A program made the position numbers and the translations under genes. Below are positions 8,030 through 17,539 of a DNA stretch of 64,000 bases, one piece after another. The stretch's first letter is position 1, and each line of letters starts with the position of its first letter. The stretch lies in the NCBI GenBank assembly GCA_947502265.1, contig CANMZB010000005.1:62001-126000 (forward strand), in the 5' to 3' direction. The notes under the pieces are model-generated. The model worked only from the letters and a program-made list of their open reading frames with translations, had not been told where the DNA came from and searched no databases. The DNA is from an uncultured Sulfitobacter sp. (GTDB lineage Bacteria; Pseudomonadota; Alphaproteobacteria; Rhodobacterales; Rhodobacteraceae).

Positions 8030-8730
8030 CGATCCTTTCGGTGCGTGACATGAAAACCGATATTGGCCAATATGCCGTGCTGCACGGCGTCACCTTTGAT
8101 GTGCCCGAGGGCGGTGTTTTTGTGCTGCTGGGCCGCAATGGGGCGGGCAAAACGACGACGCTGCGCTCTATCATGGGGCTGTGGCAACCTTCACCGGGGT
8201 CGGTGCATTTTCAGGGACAGGATATTTCGGGCCGGCCCACCGCCGACATCGCCCGTTTGGGAATTGCCTATGTCCCCGAAAACATGGGTATCTTCGGCGG
8301 GTTGACCGTTGCAGAAAACCTGATCCTCGCGACCGCGAAGGGCAAATTTGACCAGACCCGCCTGCGCCGCATCTATGATCTGTTTCCCGCGCTTGAACAA
8401 TTCTGGAACAAACAGGCGTGGAGCCTGTCGGGCGGACAAAAACAGATGCTCGCCGTTGCACGCGCCATCATCGAACCGCGCGCCCTGATCCTGATCGACG
8501 AACCGACAAAGGGGTTGGCCCCGTCCATCGTCGCGGCCATGGGCGAGGCATTCCGCGAGATCGCACAAAGCACCACAATCCTGCTGGTCGAGCAGAACTT
8601 TAACTTCGCGCGCTCTTTGGGGCGTGACATGGCGGTGATCGACGATGGCCGCGTGGTGCATTGTGGCACCATGGCCGATTTCGCCGCCGACACAGAATTG
8701 CAGGGCCAGTTGCTGGGCCTGTCCGTATGA
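8026..8730 (+). CDS. livF: ABC transporter ATPase, LivF type
   Basis: This 234-residue second nucleotide-binding subunit of the same importer has Walker A GRNGAGKTT, signature LSGGQKQMLAVARA, Walker B LILIDEPTKGLAPS and switch LLVEQNF, all in the compact LivF arrangement with YVPENMGIF after the Q-loop. The start overlaps livG's stop. It is expected to pair with LivG on the cytoplasmic face of LivH/LivM. Confidence 0.9.
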   Translation: MTILSVRDMKTDIGQYAVLHGVTFDVPEGGVFVLLGRNGAGKTTTLRSIMGLWQPSPGSVHFQGQDISGRPTADIARLGIAYVPENMGIFGGLTVAENLILATAKGKFDQTRLRRIYDLFPALEQFWNKQAWSLSGGQKQMLAVARAIIEPRALILIDEPTKGLAPSIVAAMGEAFREIAQSTTILLVEQNFNFARSLGRDMAVIDDGRVVHCGTMADFAADTELQGQLLGLSV

Positions 8731-8738
8731 GGGCTGTC

Positions 8739-9728
8739 ATGGACAAACTTTCCGATACGCTGGGCCGCTTTGGTGGCGTCAACCTGTTGCCGCTCGCGCT
8801 GGCGGCAGTCGCGTTTGTTTTGATTGGCGCGCCTTCGTCCTGGGTGACGCTGACCATTGCAGGGCTGTCGATGGGGATGATGGTGTTCCTGATGGCTTCG
8901 GGGCTGTCGCTTGTCTTTGGCCTGATGGACGTTCTCAATTTCGGGCATTCCGCCTTTATCAGCTTCGGCGCGTTCGTTGCGGCCTCGGTGCTGGCGGCGC
9001 TGGGTGGTTGGCTGGATGGCGGCCCGATGCTCGCCGCCGCCGCGCTGGCTCTTGCGCTGATCGCGGCCATCGCTTTTGGCCTTGCTGCGGGTCTGTTTTT
9101 TGAAACGGTGATCATCCGCCCGGTTTACCGTGACCACCTGCGCCAGATCCTGATCACCATGGGCGCGTTGATCGTGTCCGAGCAGATCATCCTTGCCGTT
9201 TGGGGCGGCACCCCCATCACCGTCCCGCGCCCCCCTTTCCTTGAGGGCGCATGGATTATCGGTGACGTCAGCATTGAAATTTACCGCCTGTTCGCGTTCG
9301 GTCTCGGGGCTGCGGTGTTTGTCGGTCTGATGGTGCTTCTCAACCGGACCCGCATCGGCCTGCTGATCCGCGCAGGTGTCGAGAACCGCGAGATGGTCGA
9401 GGCGTTGGGGTTCAAGATTGACCGCCTGTTCATCGGTGTCTTCATGTTGGGCAGCGCGTTGGCTGCATTGGGCGGTGCCATGTGGGCCGGATACGAGACG
9501 CTGATCACGCCCGCGTTGGGCGGCGAGATGATGATTGTCGTGTTCATCGTTGTCATCATCGGCGGTTTGGGTTCCATCGAAGGAACGCTTTTGGGCGCTA
9601 TCATCGTTGGGCTGACGGCGAATTATGTGGGCTACCTTGCCCCGAAACTGGCGCTTGCATCGAATATGATCCTGATGATGACGATCCTGATGTGGCGACC
9701 CAGCGGCCTGCGCCCGGCGGTCAAGTGA
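8739..9728 (+). CDS. livH: ABC transporter permease, LivH type
   Basis: The inner-membrane permease of about 329 residues has around eight hydrophobic segments and the BPD_transp_2 pattern: GLSLVFGLMDVLNFGHSAF near the N-terminus and the FIVVIIGGLGSIEGTLLGA loop near the C-terminus that contacts the ATPase. The ATG at 8739 (MDKLSDT) is chosen because GAGG lies six bases upstream. An in-frame ATG at 8727, overlapping the livF stop as ATGA, is equally consistent with tight coupling. Confidence 0.88.
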   Translation: MDKLSDTLGRFGGVNLLPLALAAVAFVLIGAPSSWVTLTIAGLSMGMMVFLMASGLSLVFGLMDVLNFGHSAFISFGAFVAASVLAALGGWLDGGPMLAAAALALALIAAIAFGLAAGLFFETVIIRPVYRDHLRQILITMGALIVSEQIILAVWGGTPITVPRPPFLEGAWIIGDVSIEIYRLFAFGLGAAVFVGLMVLLNRTRIGLLIRAGVENREMVEALGFKIDRLFIGVFMLGSALAALGGAMWAGYETLITPALGGEMMIVVFIVVIIGGLGSIEGTLLGAIIVGLTANYVGYLAPKLALASNMILMMTILMWRPSGLRPAVK

Positions 9729-9735
9729 GGCACCC

Positions 9736-10803
9736 ATGAAACAGACTTTCGGCACCCTGACCGTGAAAACCGCGATGTTGGTAATTTTTGCCCTACTTTT
9801 GTTCGCGCCGTTCCTGTTTCAGGATATCCGCGCGTTGGAAGTGGCGGCGCGCATCTGCATCTTTATCGTGCTGGTGGCAAGCTATGACTTGCTGATCGGC
9901 TATACCGGCATCGTGAGTTTCGCCCATACGATGTTCTTTGGCTTTGGCGCTTACGGATCGGCAATCGCGCTAAAACAGATGGGCCCCGGCTGGGATGCGG
10001 TGGCGCTTGGCACGGCTGCGGGCGTGTTGGTATCATTGGTTGTCGCCACGGCAATCGGGCTGGTCAGCCTGCGGGTGAAGGCGATCTTTTTCGCCATGAT
10101 CACGTTGGCGGCTGCGTCTGTCGTGCTGGTGCTGGCATCACAATTGAGCCAGATCACCGGCGGCGAGGACGGAATGACTTACCGCACGCCCGATCTGTTC
10201 AAGACTGCAACCAAGCTGTTGGTAGCTGATGACGGCAAGGTGGTGCGCTGGTTCGGGGTCAAGTTGAACGGCAAGTTGGCGGCCTATTATTTCGTGTTCT
10301 TCACATCGCTGGTCCTGTTTCTGGTCATGTTGCGCATCACCGTATCGCCGCTCGGGACTGTTTTGAAAGCGATCCGCGAGAACGAGGCCCGCGCCGAGGC
10401 CATCGGATATCGTGTGGTTGCGTATCGCACTTTCGTTTTCTGCCTGTCTGCCGTGGTCGCATCGCTGGCGGGATCGATCTATGCCTTGTGGTTGAAATAT
10501 ACCGGGCCGGATACTGCGCTTTCTTTTGCGATCATGATCGACATTCTGTTGATGGTCGTGATTGGTGGCATGGGAACGATGTGGGGGGCCGTGATCGGTG
10601 CGGTGCTGATGGTGATGGCGCAATACTACCTGCGTGACCTGATGGGCGCGGCATCAGAGGCGGTGGCAGGTATCCCGCTTCTACCCGAATTGCTGGCTCC
10701 TGATCGTTGGTTGTTCTGGCTTGGCATCATCTTTATCCTGTTGGTCTATTTCTTTCCCAAGGGAATCGTCGGCACATTGAACACGAAAGGCGTGCGTTCG
10801 TAA
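9736..10803 (+). CDS. livM: ABC transporter permease, LivM type
   Basis: This 355-residue inner-membrane permease is the last gene of the transporter operon. It has LivM hallmarks: YDLLIGYTGIVSFAHTMFFG, an extended loop with an EDGMTYRTPDLF segment, KAIRENEARAEAIGY on the cytoplasmic side and MVVIGGMGTMWGAVIGA near the end. It follows livH by 7 bases. A divergence from textbook LivM is the long periplasmic loop at about residues 137-180, which includes TGGEDG, as in many Rhodobacteraceae homologues. Confidence 0.9.
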   Translation: MKQTFGTLTVKTAMLVIFALLLFAPFLFQDIRALEVAARICIFIVLVASYDLLIGYTGIVSFAHTMFFGFGAYGSAIALKQMGPGWDAVALGTAAGVLVSLVVATAIGLVSLRVKAIFFAMITLAAASVVLVLASQLSQITGGEDGMTYRTPDLFKTATKLLVADDGKVVRWFGVKLNGKLAAYYFVFFTSLVLFLVMLRITVSPLGTVLKAIRENEARAEAIGYRVVAYRTFVFCLSAVVASLAGSIYALWLKYTGPDTALSFAIMIDILLMVVIGGMGTMWGAVIGAVLMVMAQYYLRDLMGAASEAVAGIPLLPELLAPDRWLFWLGIIFILLVYFFPKGIVGTLNTKGVRS

Positions 10804-10863
10804 TCATCGCGCTGTGGCGGATGGATTGGGCTGGCCGTTGGGGTTTCGCGGGCGTCAGATAAC

Positions 10864-10880
10864 CGTAAGGTTGGCGTAAG
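10864..10880 (+). promoter_or_regulatory. PmrA-box-like direct repeat upstream of eptA
   Basis: CGTAAG (10864-10869), spacer GTTGG, CGTAAG (10875-10880): a perfect hexamer direct repeat with a five-base spacer. OmpR/PmrA-family regulators bind repeats of this geometry (PmrA itself uses a CTTAA-type hexamer, N5, hexamer). It lies directly before the phosphoethanolamine-transferase operon, which encodes its own OmpR-type regulator. A possible -10 (AAATAA, 10903-10908) sits about 22 bases downstream, which would favour the later eptA start at 10926. Confidence 0.55.
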
Positions 10881-10925
10881 GTAGACGTGGTGAACAGCGC
10901 TGAAATAACAGCGAAGATTTGCCCG

Positions 10926-12590
10926 ATGCCCCCTTTCCCAACCTGCTCCGCGCGTTTTGCCAATTGGCGCAACGGCGCGGCTGTCTCGCCTTTGATGCTG
11001 CTTGTCCTGACGATCATCTTTCTCTTTGCCGCGGATAACGCGACATTCTGGTCCATCGGTAGCAAGATTTTCGCAGGGCATCCCCTGTCTTTCGTAGGGT
11101 ATATGTTGGCGGTCCTCTTCCTGACGCTCGCTGCTTTCAGCCTGTTCGGGTTCCCCTGGATCGTAAAGCCGTTTCTGATCTTTATCGTGACGCTGAGCGC
11201 GATCACGTCGTACTATATGGATCGTCTGGGCGTGATCATCGACCGCGACATGATCCAGAATGTCATGGTAACCACATTTGCGGAATCCAGACATCTGATC
11301 ACCTTGGGCTTTGCCACGCATGTATTGCTGTACGCCATATTGCCCGCAATCCTGATCCTGTCGGTCAGGATCAAGCGCCAAAGCATGACCAGAACCGTCG
11401 CCCTACCGGTACTCACCTTCGGTCTCAGCCTCGCACTCGCCACAGGGTTGTTGATGACGGACCTGAAATCCTATGCATCGATCCTGCGCGAGCGCAAAGA
11501 CTTTATGAGCAGCTTTCAACCCGGTGCGCCTCTCGTGGGGGTCATCCGCTATGCCAGAATGATGTCACGCACCGTTAACGTCACCGTTGCAGCAATTGGC
11601 GAGGATGCGCAAAAGGGGCCGTCCTACCATGCAGGCGGCAAGCCTGTCCTGACCATCATCGTTGCAGGCGAAACGGCACGCGCACAAAACTTTAGCCTCA
11701 ATGGCTACGGCGTTGAAACCAATCCGAAACTTGCAAAGCTTCCCGTGGTGAGTTTTGATCAGACAAGCTCTTGCGGGACAGCCACTGCGGTATCTTTGCC
11801 TTGCATGTTCTCCAATTTCGATCGGAACGGCTATACTTACGAAAAGGGGATCTCGCACGAAAACCTGCTGGATGTTCTAAGCCACGCGGGCCTTCATGTG
11901 GAATGGTGGGATAACAACACGGGCGACAAGGGGCTTGCCGACCGCGTTGTCTCGCTCGCGTTTACGGATACGCAAGGTGCGGAATTCTGTACCGCCGGTG
12001 AGTGCACAGACGGTATCTTTCTGGAGGCGCTGAAAGAGTACGCCGATACGATCACCGAGGATACCGTTCTGGTGCTGCATCAGATCGGCAGCCACGGGCC
12101 AACGTATTATCTGCGCTATCCCGAAACGTTCGAGCGGTTTTCCCCTGCCTGCCGCACAGCGGAGTTCAAGAACTGCACGCCTGCGGAAATCACCAACGCC
12201 TACGACAACACCATTGCCTATACCGACGAAAATCTGGCGCAGATCATAGCGCTGCTGCAATCACAAAACCGGCTGTCCACCGCATTGCTCTATGTCTCGG
12301 ATCATGGGGAATCTCTGGGCGAAAGCGGGCTGTACCTGCACGGAGCGCCCTATTTTATGGCACCCGCGTATCAAACCAACGTTCCGATGATCCTGTGGAT
12401 GTCCGGGACATTCAAAAACCAGTTCGGCATTGATCACGAATGCCTTGCCGCCAAGAAAAGCAGCGCGCTGTCGCATGATAACCTGTTCCATTCTGTTCTC
12501 GGGATGCTGGATATTCGAACAGATGAACACCGCCCGTCAATGGATGTGTTCACGCCCTGCAAGGGGCAACAGAAGGTTGCAAGCAATTGA
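10926..12590 (+). CDS. eptA: Phosphoethanolamine transferase (EptA/MCR family)
   Basis: The protein of about 554 residues has five N-terminal membrane segments (to about residue 190) followed by a periplasmic alkaline-phosphatase-fold domain. The nucleophile is the Thr codon at 11673 in [16 protein letters not shown], with the preceding Glu as a zinc ligand; Asp-His of SDHGESLGE (codon 12300) are further ligands. Paired cysteines ([26 protein letters not shown]) match the family disulphides. These enzymes move phosphoethanolamine from phosphatidylethanolamine to lipid A and release diacylglycerol. GTG codons at 10887/10890 are alternative starts, but they lie only 6-9 bases after the direct repeat. 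It is the first gene of a six-gene operon. Confidence 0.92.
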   Translation: MPPFPTCSARFANWRNGAAVSPLMLLVLTIIFLFAADNATFWSIGSKIFAGHPLSFVGYMLAVLFLTLAAFSLFGFPWIVKPFLIFIVTLSAITSYYMDRLGVIIDRDMIQNVMVTTFAESRHLITLGFATHVLLYAILPAILILSVRIKRQSMTRTVALPVLTFGLSLALATGLLMTDLKSYASILRERKDFMSSFQPGAPLVGVIRYARMMSRTVNVTVAAIGEDAQKGPSYHAGGKPVLTIIVAGETARAQNFSLNGYGVETNPKLAKLPVVSFDQTSSCGTATAVSLPCMFSNFDRNGYTYEKGISHENLLDVLSHAGLHVEWWDNNTGDKGLADRVVSLAFTDTQGAEFCTAGECTDGIFLEALKEYADTITEDTVLVLHQIGSHGPTYYLRYPETFERFSPACRTAEFKNCTPAEITNAYDNTIAYTDENLAQIIALLQSQNRLSTALLYVSDHGESLGESGLYLHGAPYFMAPAYQTNVPMILWMSGTFKNQFGIDHECLAAKKSSALSHDNLFHSVLGMLDIRTDEHRPSMDVFTPCKGQQKVASN

Positions 12591-12988
12591 AACACGACAC
12601 TTCCGCCCGCCGTGCCAAACCTGCGCGGATCACTGGCCCCGCTCATGTTATTGCTGCGGCTGGCTATTCCATCAGCGGTGTACAAAGACTGTGGCAAGAG
12701 ACGGCGTTCCGGCATATTACACTGGCAATTCCCGTCTGCGTTGCCGTTCTGGCTGTCGTTGGTGCCGGATTTGTCGATTACTGCACCTTGTTTATCCTGA
12801 TCTCGTGCCTTGTTGCGGTAGAGGCGTTGAACACGGCCATCGAGTGTATTGTCGACCATCTGGCACCGGACTGGGAAGAATTCGCGCGCGATGCAAAGGA
12901 TCTGGGATCACTTGCGACGATGTGTTTGCTATGTGCCAATGGTGTTTTCATGGGCACTGTTCTATATCGTGCCTTTGCTCTGACCTGA
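12587..12988 (+). CDS. dgkA: Diacylglycerol kinase (DgkA)
   Basis: This 133-residue small integral membrane kinase phosphorylates diacylglycerol to phosphatidic acid. It has the DgkA signature: [14 protein letters not shown] followed by AKDLGSLA, matching the E. coli EILNSAIEAVVDR and AKDMGSAA catalytic segments, and three hydrophobic helices. Its TTG start overlaps the eptA stop (TTGA), so translation is coupled. EptA releases diacylglycerol as by-product, so this kinase is the natural scavenger. DgkA next to phosphoethanolamine transferases is known from mcr-3 and related loci. Confidence 0.92.
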   Translation: MKHDTSARRAKPARITGPAHVIAAAGYSISGVQRLWQETAFRHITLAIPVCVAVLAVVGAGFVDYCTLFILISCLVAVEALNTAIECIVDHLAPDWEEFARDAKDLGSLATMCLLCANGVFMGTVLYRAFALT

Positions 12989-13002
12989 AAGAAAGTAAAC
13001 CG

Positions 13003-13695
13003 ATGAACATGATCAAGATCGTTGCGGTGCCCATGCACAATGAGGGGCGCAAGTTCGTTGCGATCTTTGCGGGCATAACCGTTTTGCTTTCCTTCTTGTG
13101 GGAACCGCTTTTCTGGCTTGGGCTGGGTGCCACTGTCTGGTGCTACTATTTCTTTCGCGATCCGGTGCGCGTCATTCCCCAGCAAAAAGGGCTGGTTCTG
13201 TCGCCCGCCGACGGGATCGTTTCCCTGATCGAAGATGTCGTTCCCTCCGCCGAGCTGGATCTTGGCAACGCGCCGCTGACGCGCGTGTCGGTGTTTATGA
13301 ACGTCTTCAACTGCCATGTGAACCGCGCGCCGCTTGCGGGTAAAATCATTGCCGTCAACTATCGCCATGGCAAGTTCGTGAATGCGTCGCTGGACAAAGC
13401 CAGCGAACACAACGAACGCAACAGCATCACAATCGAGGCCGAAGACGGCGCGCGGATCGGGGTGGTCCAGATTGCGGGCCTTGTTGCGCGCCGGATCGTC
13501 TGCTTTGTAGGAGTGGGCGATGGCGTGGGTGTTGGACACCGCTTTGGCCTTATTCGTTTTGGCAGCCGTCTGGATGTCTATCTGCCCAAAGGGGTCTCGC
13601 CACTGGTTGCCGTTGGGCAAACAGCTGTCGCAGGTGAAACTGTCCTCGCCGATCTGGCTGATCCGACCCGGCAGCGCACGGGCATCGCTGAATGA
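13003..13695 (+). CDS. psd: Phosphatidylserine decarboxylase proenzyme
   Basis: This 230-residue protein is the short (archaeal/alphaproteobacterial) type of Psd. It makes phosphatidylethanolamine from phosphatidylserine. Self-cleavage is expected at Gly187-Ser188 in [11 protein letters not shown], making the pyruvoyl group on the alpha chain. Other family segments are FRDPVR, SPADGIV and [13 protein letters not shown]. One or two N-terminal hydrophobic segments (about 18-47) anchor it. The ATG at 13003 begins just before the family N-terminus, 14 bases after dgkA. The stop overlaps the next gene's start. Confidence 0.93.
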   Translation: MNMIKIVAVPMHNEGRKFVAIFAGITVLLSFLWEPLFWLGLGATVWCYYFFRDPVRVIPQQKGLVLSPADGIVSLIEDVVPSAELDLGNAPLTRVSVFMNVFNCHVNRAPLAGKIIAVNYRHGKFVNASLDKASEHNERNSITIEAEDGARIGVVQIAGLVARRIVCFVGVGDGVGVGHRFGLIRFGSRLDVYLPKGVSPLVAVGQTAVAGETVLADLADPTRQRTGIAE

Positions 13696-14432
13696 CGGCT
13701 CCGTCGCACATCAAGCTGAGGCACATTGTGCCCAGCGTGGTCACCGTGTTCGCGATCTGCGCCGGAATGACCTCTGTCCGGATGAGCCTTGAGGGCCGCC
13801 TTGAAACCGCGCTTTATTTCATCCTGCTGGCTGTGTTTCTGGATGCCGCTGATGGCAAGCTGGCCCGTTTTCTGGACACCGCCAGCCCCTTCGGGGCCGA
13901 ACTTGACACGCTTGCCGATTTCTTCAACTTTGGCATCGCGCCGGGCCTGTTGCTTTACAACACGCTGTATCTCGGCACCGCCCATGCCAGTCTGGGATGG
14001 TTGGCAACGTTGGTCCTCGCGGTGTGCTGTGCGCTCCGGCTGGCAAGGTTCAACCTGTCGGTAAAGTCACCTGACATTACGTTAAAAAAGGACGATCATT
14101 TCGTCGGCGTTCCCGCACCTGCGCTTGCCTGTCTCGCCTTGATGCCGGTCTACATGCATCTTCAAGGGTGGCAGACCACCGATCTTCCGGTTCTGCGCGC
14201 GTTCTATATTATCGGCATCGGGATGTTGGCGGTCAGCACGATCCCAACAATTTCCATCAAGCACGCCAAGATCCGCCGCGCCCATCTGCCATTCGTCATC
14301 GTAGCGGCTGTCGTTCTTGTTGTTTGCCTTATGGTTTATCCATGGCCCACGCTTATCGTCGGAAACTTTCTTTATCTGCTATCCATGCCGTTCTCCTATT
14401 TTTCCCATCAAAAGCGGATAAAGGCATTATAG
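13692..14432 (+). CDS. pssA: CDP-diacylglycerol--serine O-phosphatidyltransferase
   Basis: This 246-residue membrane enzyme makes phosphatidylserine from CDP-diacylglycerol and serine. The complete CDP-alcohol phosphotransferase motif is present: Asp54-Gly55, Ala58-Arg59, Gly68, Asp72 and Asp76. Six to eight hydrophobic segments follow. The ATG overlaps the psd stop by 4 bases. The psd-pssA order is common; what is unusual is their placement between dgkA and a two-component system in an eptA operon. A TCS gene follows after 7 bases. Confidence 0.93.
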   Translation: MTAPSHIKLRHIVPSVVTVFAICAGMTSVRMSLEGRLETALYFILLAVFLDAADGKLARFLDTASPFGAELDTLADFFNFGIAPGLLLYNTLYLGTAHASLGWLATLVLAVCCALRLARFNLSVKSPDITLKKDDHFVGVPAPALACLALMPVYMHLQGWQTTDLPVLRAFYIIGIGMLAVSTIPTISIKHAKIRRAHLPFVIVAAVVLVVCLMVYPWPTLIVGNFLYLLSMPFSYFSHQKRIKAL

Positions 14433-14439
14433 GGTAATC

Positions 14440-15096
14440 ATGCGCATTCTCCTGATTGAAGACGAGGCGGCGCTGGCGCGCCCTTTGGCGGAACATCTTG
14501 AGGCCGATCTTCATATCGTGGAATGGTTCGCCACCCTTGACGAGGCGGACAGCGCCATTCGCGCGCTGGAGTATGATGTTGTGCTGCTTGATCTACAGTT
14601 GCCCGATGGTGACGGCCTGTCCTTTCTGAGCAGGATTCGTGACCGCAACATCCGCACCCCCATCATCATCCTGACCGCGCGCGACAAGGTGTCGGACAGG
14701 ATTGACGGGCTTAACCGCGGCGCGGATGATTATGTCATCAAACCTTTCGACCTCGACGAGGTCAAGGCGCGCATTCACACGGTTTGTCGTCGCAGTGCGG
14801 ACCAGTTAACCCAGACCATCCTTATTCGCGATCTATGCGTCTGCCTGTCCGATCACAGCGTTTCGCGCGCCGGACAGCCCATACGGCTGACTGCAAAAGA
14901 ATGGGGTGTTCTGGAGGTGCTGCTGCGGCGCAAATCAAAGATCGTGCCAAAAGAAAGCCTTGAGGCCGCGATCTATGCTTATGGCGAAGAGGTGGAAAGC
15001 AACGCGCTGGAGGCGCATATCAGCCGGTTACGCAGCAAGTTGGGAAAAGACCTTATCGTCACCCATCGCGGCATGGGGTACACGTTGCAGCCATGA
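14440..15096 (+). CDS. OmpR/PmrA-type response regulator
   Basis: The 218-residue regulator has a receiver with Asp51 (VVLLDLQLPDGDG), Thr in ILTAR and Lys101 (VIKPFDLDE), and a C-terminal winged helix (about 128-218: RLTAKEWGVLEVLLRR, NALEAHISRLRSKLG, VTHRGMGYTL). It is closest in architecture to PmrA/QseB/BasR. It lies 7 bases after pssA and overlaps the kinase gene by 4 bases. It probably binds the direct repeat before eptA, making the operon autoregulated; that link is inferred. Confidence 0.9.
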   Translation: MRILLIEDEAALARPLAEHLEADLHIVEWFATLDEADSAIRALEYDVVLLDLQLPDGDGLSFLSRIRDRNIRTPIIILTARDKVSDRIDGLNRGADDYVIKPFDLDEVKARIHTVCRRSADQLTQTILIRDLCVCLSDHSVSRAGQPIRLTAKEWGVLEVLLRRKSKIVPKESLEAAIYAYGEEVESNALEAHISRLRSKLGKDLIVTHRGMGYTLQP

Positions 15097-16457
15097 CATT
15101 TCGCCGCAAAAGCTTGCTTGGCACATTGTTCAAATCACTGCTTTTCCCCGGTGCGGCGGCTGTTATTGCGGGCATTTTCATCGTCTATGTTCTGGTGAAA
15201 GAAGAATATGACGAATTACAGGACATCAGCCTAACGGGCAAAGCGCATCTTCTGCTGAACATATTCGAGACGTCGCGCGATGCAGGTGCGCCGCTTGATG
15301 CTTCGGATCTTGCGACGCTGTTGGCATTCGAACAAACCACGTTCGAGCCGGACGAGCGGACGGTTTTCTGGTTTCTCGATGCCGAAGGCCGGATTATCGC
15401 GCAGTCCGATGGCATGAACCCGGCTCTCCGGCCCGACATTACAGCGGACGGTCCAAGCACCGCCCAAGGCCACCGTTTTGCCGTTGTCTCGTCAGGCGGC
15501 ACCGATGCAACAACCGTGATCGTCGGCATCCCGATGAAAGAGCGTAACGAAGCCATCACCGACATCCTGCTCGGCGTGATCCTCGGCTTTGCGCTGCTTG
15601 GCATTTTGTCTGTCGCCGCCGCGTATTGGTCGGTGCGCAGGTCTGCCGAGGTTATTGCCGGTCTCAGCAACAACATTGCCGAAAAGAACGAACATAACCT
15701 GTCGCCCATCGATCGGCGCAACGCGTTTACCGAAATCGAGCCGGCAATTGACACGCTGGACATGTTGATGGTCCGGCTCGACTCTGCGCTCAGCGCCGAG
15801 CGCGCCTTTGCCACCAATGCTGCGCACGAGCTGCGCACGCCGGTCGCGATCTGTCTGGCCCATGTGCAGCGGCTCAAGGCAAAGGTCAAAGATCCGGCAA
15901 CGTTGAGCAGCGCCGCAGAAATCGAGCAGGGTCTGAAGCGGCTGGTCCGGCTAATCGAACGCCTTTTGCAGATGTCGCGGGCGCAGTCGGGTCTGGGCAT
16001 CAATCCGGTGGAGACGGACATCGCTCCGGTCATAATCCTGTTGCTGAAAGAATTACGCGACCGCGAGGCATCACCCGAACAGCTTTGCATAAAAGGACCA
16101 ACCGGAGCGTGGACCGGCAGGGTCGATCCGGACGCAATCGGCATCATTCTCACCAATCTGTTCGAAAATGCGCTGAAATACGCCTCGGGGCCGATGCCGG
16201 TCTGTGTTGATGCCAGCAAGCCGGGCCAGATCGAGATTTCAAACGATTGTGAGCCGCTGCCCCCTGCTGACCTTGACGCGATCAAACGCCGGTTTGTCCG
16301 GAAAACACCTGTGCCTGTCGGCTTCGGCTTGGGTCTGTCGATTGTTCAGGCGCTATGCGAACAGTCCGGCTGCACCCTCACGCTAACCTCCCCGCAACAT
16401 GGCAAAAGACGCGGCTTTACTGCGAGCGTGTCGCTGCCGCTATCATTGCACACCTAA
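15093..16457 (+). CDS. Sensor histidine kinase, PmrB/QseC-like
   Basis: The 454-residue inner-membrane kinase has TM1 at about 13-36, a periplasmic loop at about 37-157, TM2 at about 158-178, then a linker, a HisKA box with His245 (ATNAAHELRTPVAIC), an N box NLFENALKYAS and a G box GFGLGLSIVQALC. It is predicted to phosphorylate the regulator encoded immediately upstream. The ~120-residue sensor loop has no obvious acidic ExxE iron motif as in PmrB, so the signal is unknown. It is the last gene of the eptA operon. Confidence 0.9.
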   Translation: MTFRRKSLLGTLFKSLLFPGAAAVIAGIFIVYVLVKEEYDELQDISLTGKAHLLLNIFETSRDAGAPLDASDLATLLAFEQTTFEPDERTVFWFLDAEGRIIAQSDGMNPALRPDITADGPSTAQGHRFAVVSSGGTDATTVIVGIPMKERNEAITDILLGVILGFALLGILSVAAAYWSVRRSAEVIAGLSNNIAEKNEHNLSPIDRRNAFTEIEPAIDTLDMLMVRLDSALSAERAFATNAAHELRTPVAICLAHVQRLKAKVKDPATLSSAAEIEQGLKRLVRLIERLLQMSRAQSGLGINPVETDIAPVIILLLKELRDREASPEQLCIKGPTGAWTGRVDPDAIGIILTNLFENALKYASGPMPVCVDASKPGQIEISNDCEPLPPADLDAIKRRFVRKTPVPVGFGLGLSIVQALCEQSGCTLTLTSPQHGKRRGFTASVSLPLSLHT

Positions 16458-16518
16458 AGGGGCGCAAACGTCCTGATCCTGCCCTTGAAGCGATCGCAGG
16501 CTGCCCCATCTGTTCAGG

Positions 16519-16896
16519 ATGATCAATGAACCTGACCCTCTCGACACAGCCGCGCTGCGCAAGATTGCCAACAGAATGGACCGCGCCTTCCGCCTGCCTT
16601 TCATCGGCACACGGATCGGTCTGGATGCGATTATTGGACTTGTGCCGGGCGTGGGAGATTTTCTGACATTGCTGCCTGCGATTTACATCGTGAAATCGGC
16701 CCATGCCAAAGGGGCGCCGCCTGCCGTTCTGGGCCGCATGGGGCTGAACCTTGGGATTGATGTGTTGATCGGTTCCGTTCCGCTGATCGGGGACATCTTC
16801 GATGTTGGCTGGAAGGCGAACACCCGCAATGTGGATCTCCTGGATCGCCATCTCCTGCGTATGAACGAAAAAGGGCGACCCGAAGGCCGCCCGTAA
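16519..16896 (+). CDS. DUF4112 family small membrane protein
   Basis: This 125-residue protein has a hydrophobic core around FIGTRIGLDAIIGLVPGVGDF and a second copy-like segment GLNLGIDVLIGSVPLIGDIFD. These two GLVPGVGD/GSVPLIGD repeats are the DUF4112 signature. Function is unknown. It lies 61 bases after the sensor kinase on the same strand and may be read through from it. It faces ndk, which is convergent and ends 24 bases away. Confidence 0.75.
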   Translation: MINEPDPLDTAALRKIANRMDRAFRLPFIGTRIGLDAIIGLVPGVGDFLTLLPAIYIVKSAHAKGAPPAVLGRMGLNLGIDVLIGSVPLIGDIFDVGWKANTRNVDLLDRHLLRMNEKGRPEGRP

Positions 16897-16920
16897 TCCT
16901 GTTTCCGCGGTGCGGTAGGC

Positions 16921-17343
16921 TTAGCCCACCAGTTCCAGACCGGAGAAGAAATATGCGATTTCGACAGCTGCGGTTTCGGGTGCATCGGAGCCGTGAACCG
17001 AGTTTTCGCCAACAGATTCGGCAAAGTCCGCGCGGATCGTGCCGGGAGCGGCGTCCGCAGGGTTGGTCGCGCCCATGACTTCGCGGTTTTTGGTGATGGC
17101 GCCTTCGCCTTCCAGAACCTGTGCAACGATTGGCGCGGAGGCCATGAATTCGCACAGCTCGTCATAAAAAGGACGCTCGGCGTGAACTTCGTAGAACTTG
17201 CCAGCTTGGGCTTTTGTCAGGTGAATGCGCTTTTGCGCAACAATGCGCAGGCCGGCATCTTCGAATTTTTTGTTGATCGCGCCGGTCAGATTGCGGCGTG
17301 TCGCGTCAGGTTTGATGATCGAGAAAGTACGCTCAAGCGTCAT
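16921..17343 (-). CDS. ndk: Nucleoside diphosphate kinase
   Basis: This 140-residue enzyme equilibrates nucleoside triphosphates using ATP through a phospho-histidine. It starts [14 protein letters not shown] and carries the active-site His117 in NSVHGSD. The start at 17343 is chosen over an upstream in-frame ATG (17379) because the family begins here and AAGGAAAAG precedes it. Length is typical. It is a single-gene unit, convergent with the DUF4112 gene. Confidence 0.96.
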   Translation of the reverse strand: MTLERTFSIIKPDATRRNLTGAINKKFEDAGLRIVAQKRIHLTKAQAGKFYEVHAERPFYDELCEFMASAPIVAQVLEGEGAITKNREVMGATNPADAAPGTIRADFAESVGENSVHGSDAPETAAVEIAYFFSGLELVG

Positions 17344-17539
17344 TGGGCTTTTCCTTGGATGAATCGATTTGTGGCGCATCTAGCATGAGGGTCGTGGCGG
17401 GGAAAGCGGATAGTGCCAGATTATCTCCGACTTGAATTACCATCGCATATTGCAAACCTGACTATTTTAGTCTGATTAGATGCAGGGTGGCCTTTGAAAC
17501 CTCCCGAACCACCTGATGATATTATAAAGGACGACCTCC

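Noticed and set aside
8373-9755. 460-codon minus-strand frame over livF/livH
   Set aside because: Antisense of the ABC transporter genes; composition is His/Gln/Arg-rich as expected of a GC shadow, and there is no family motif.
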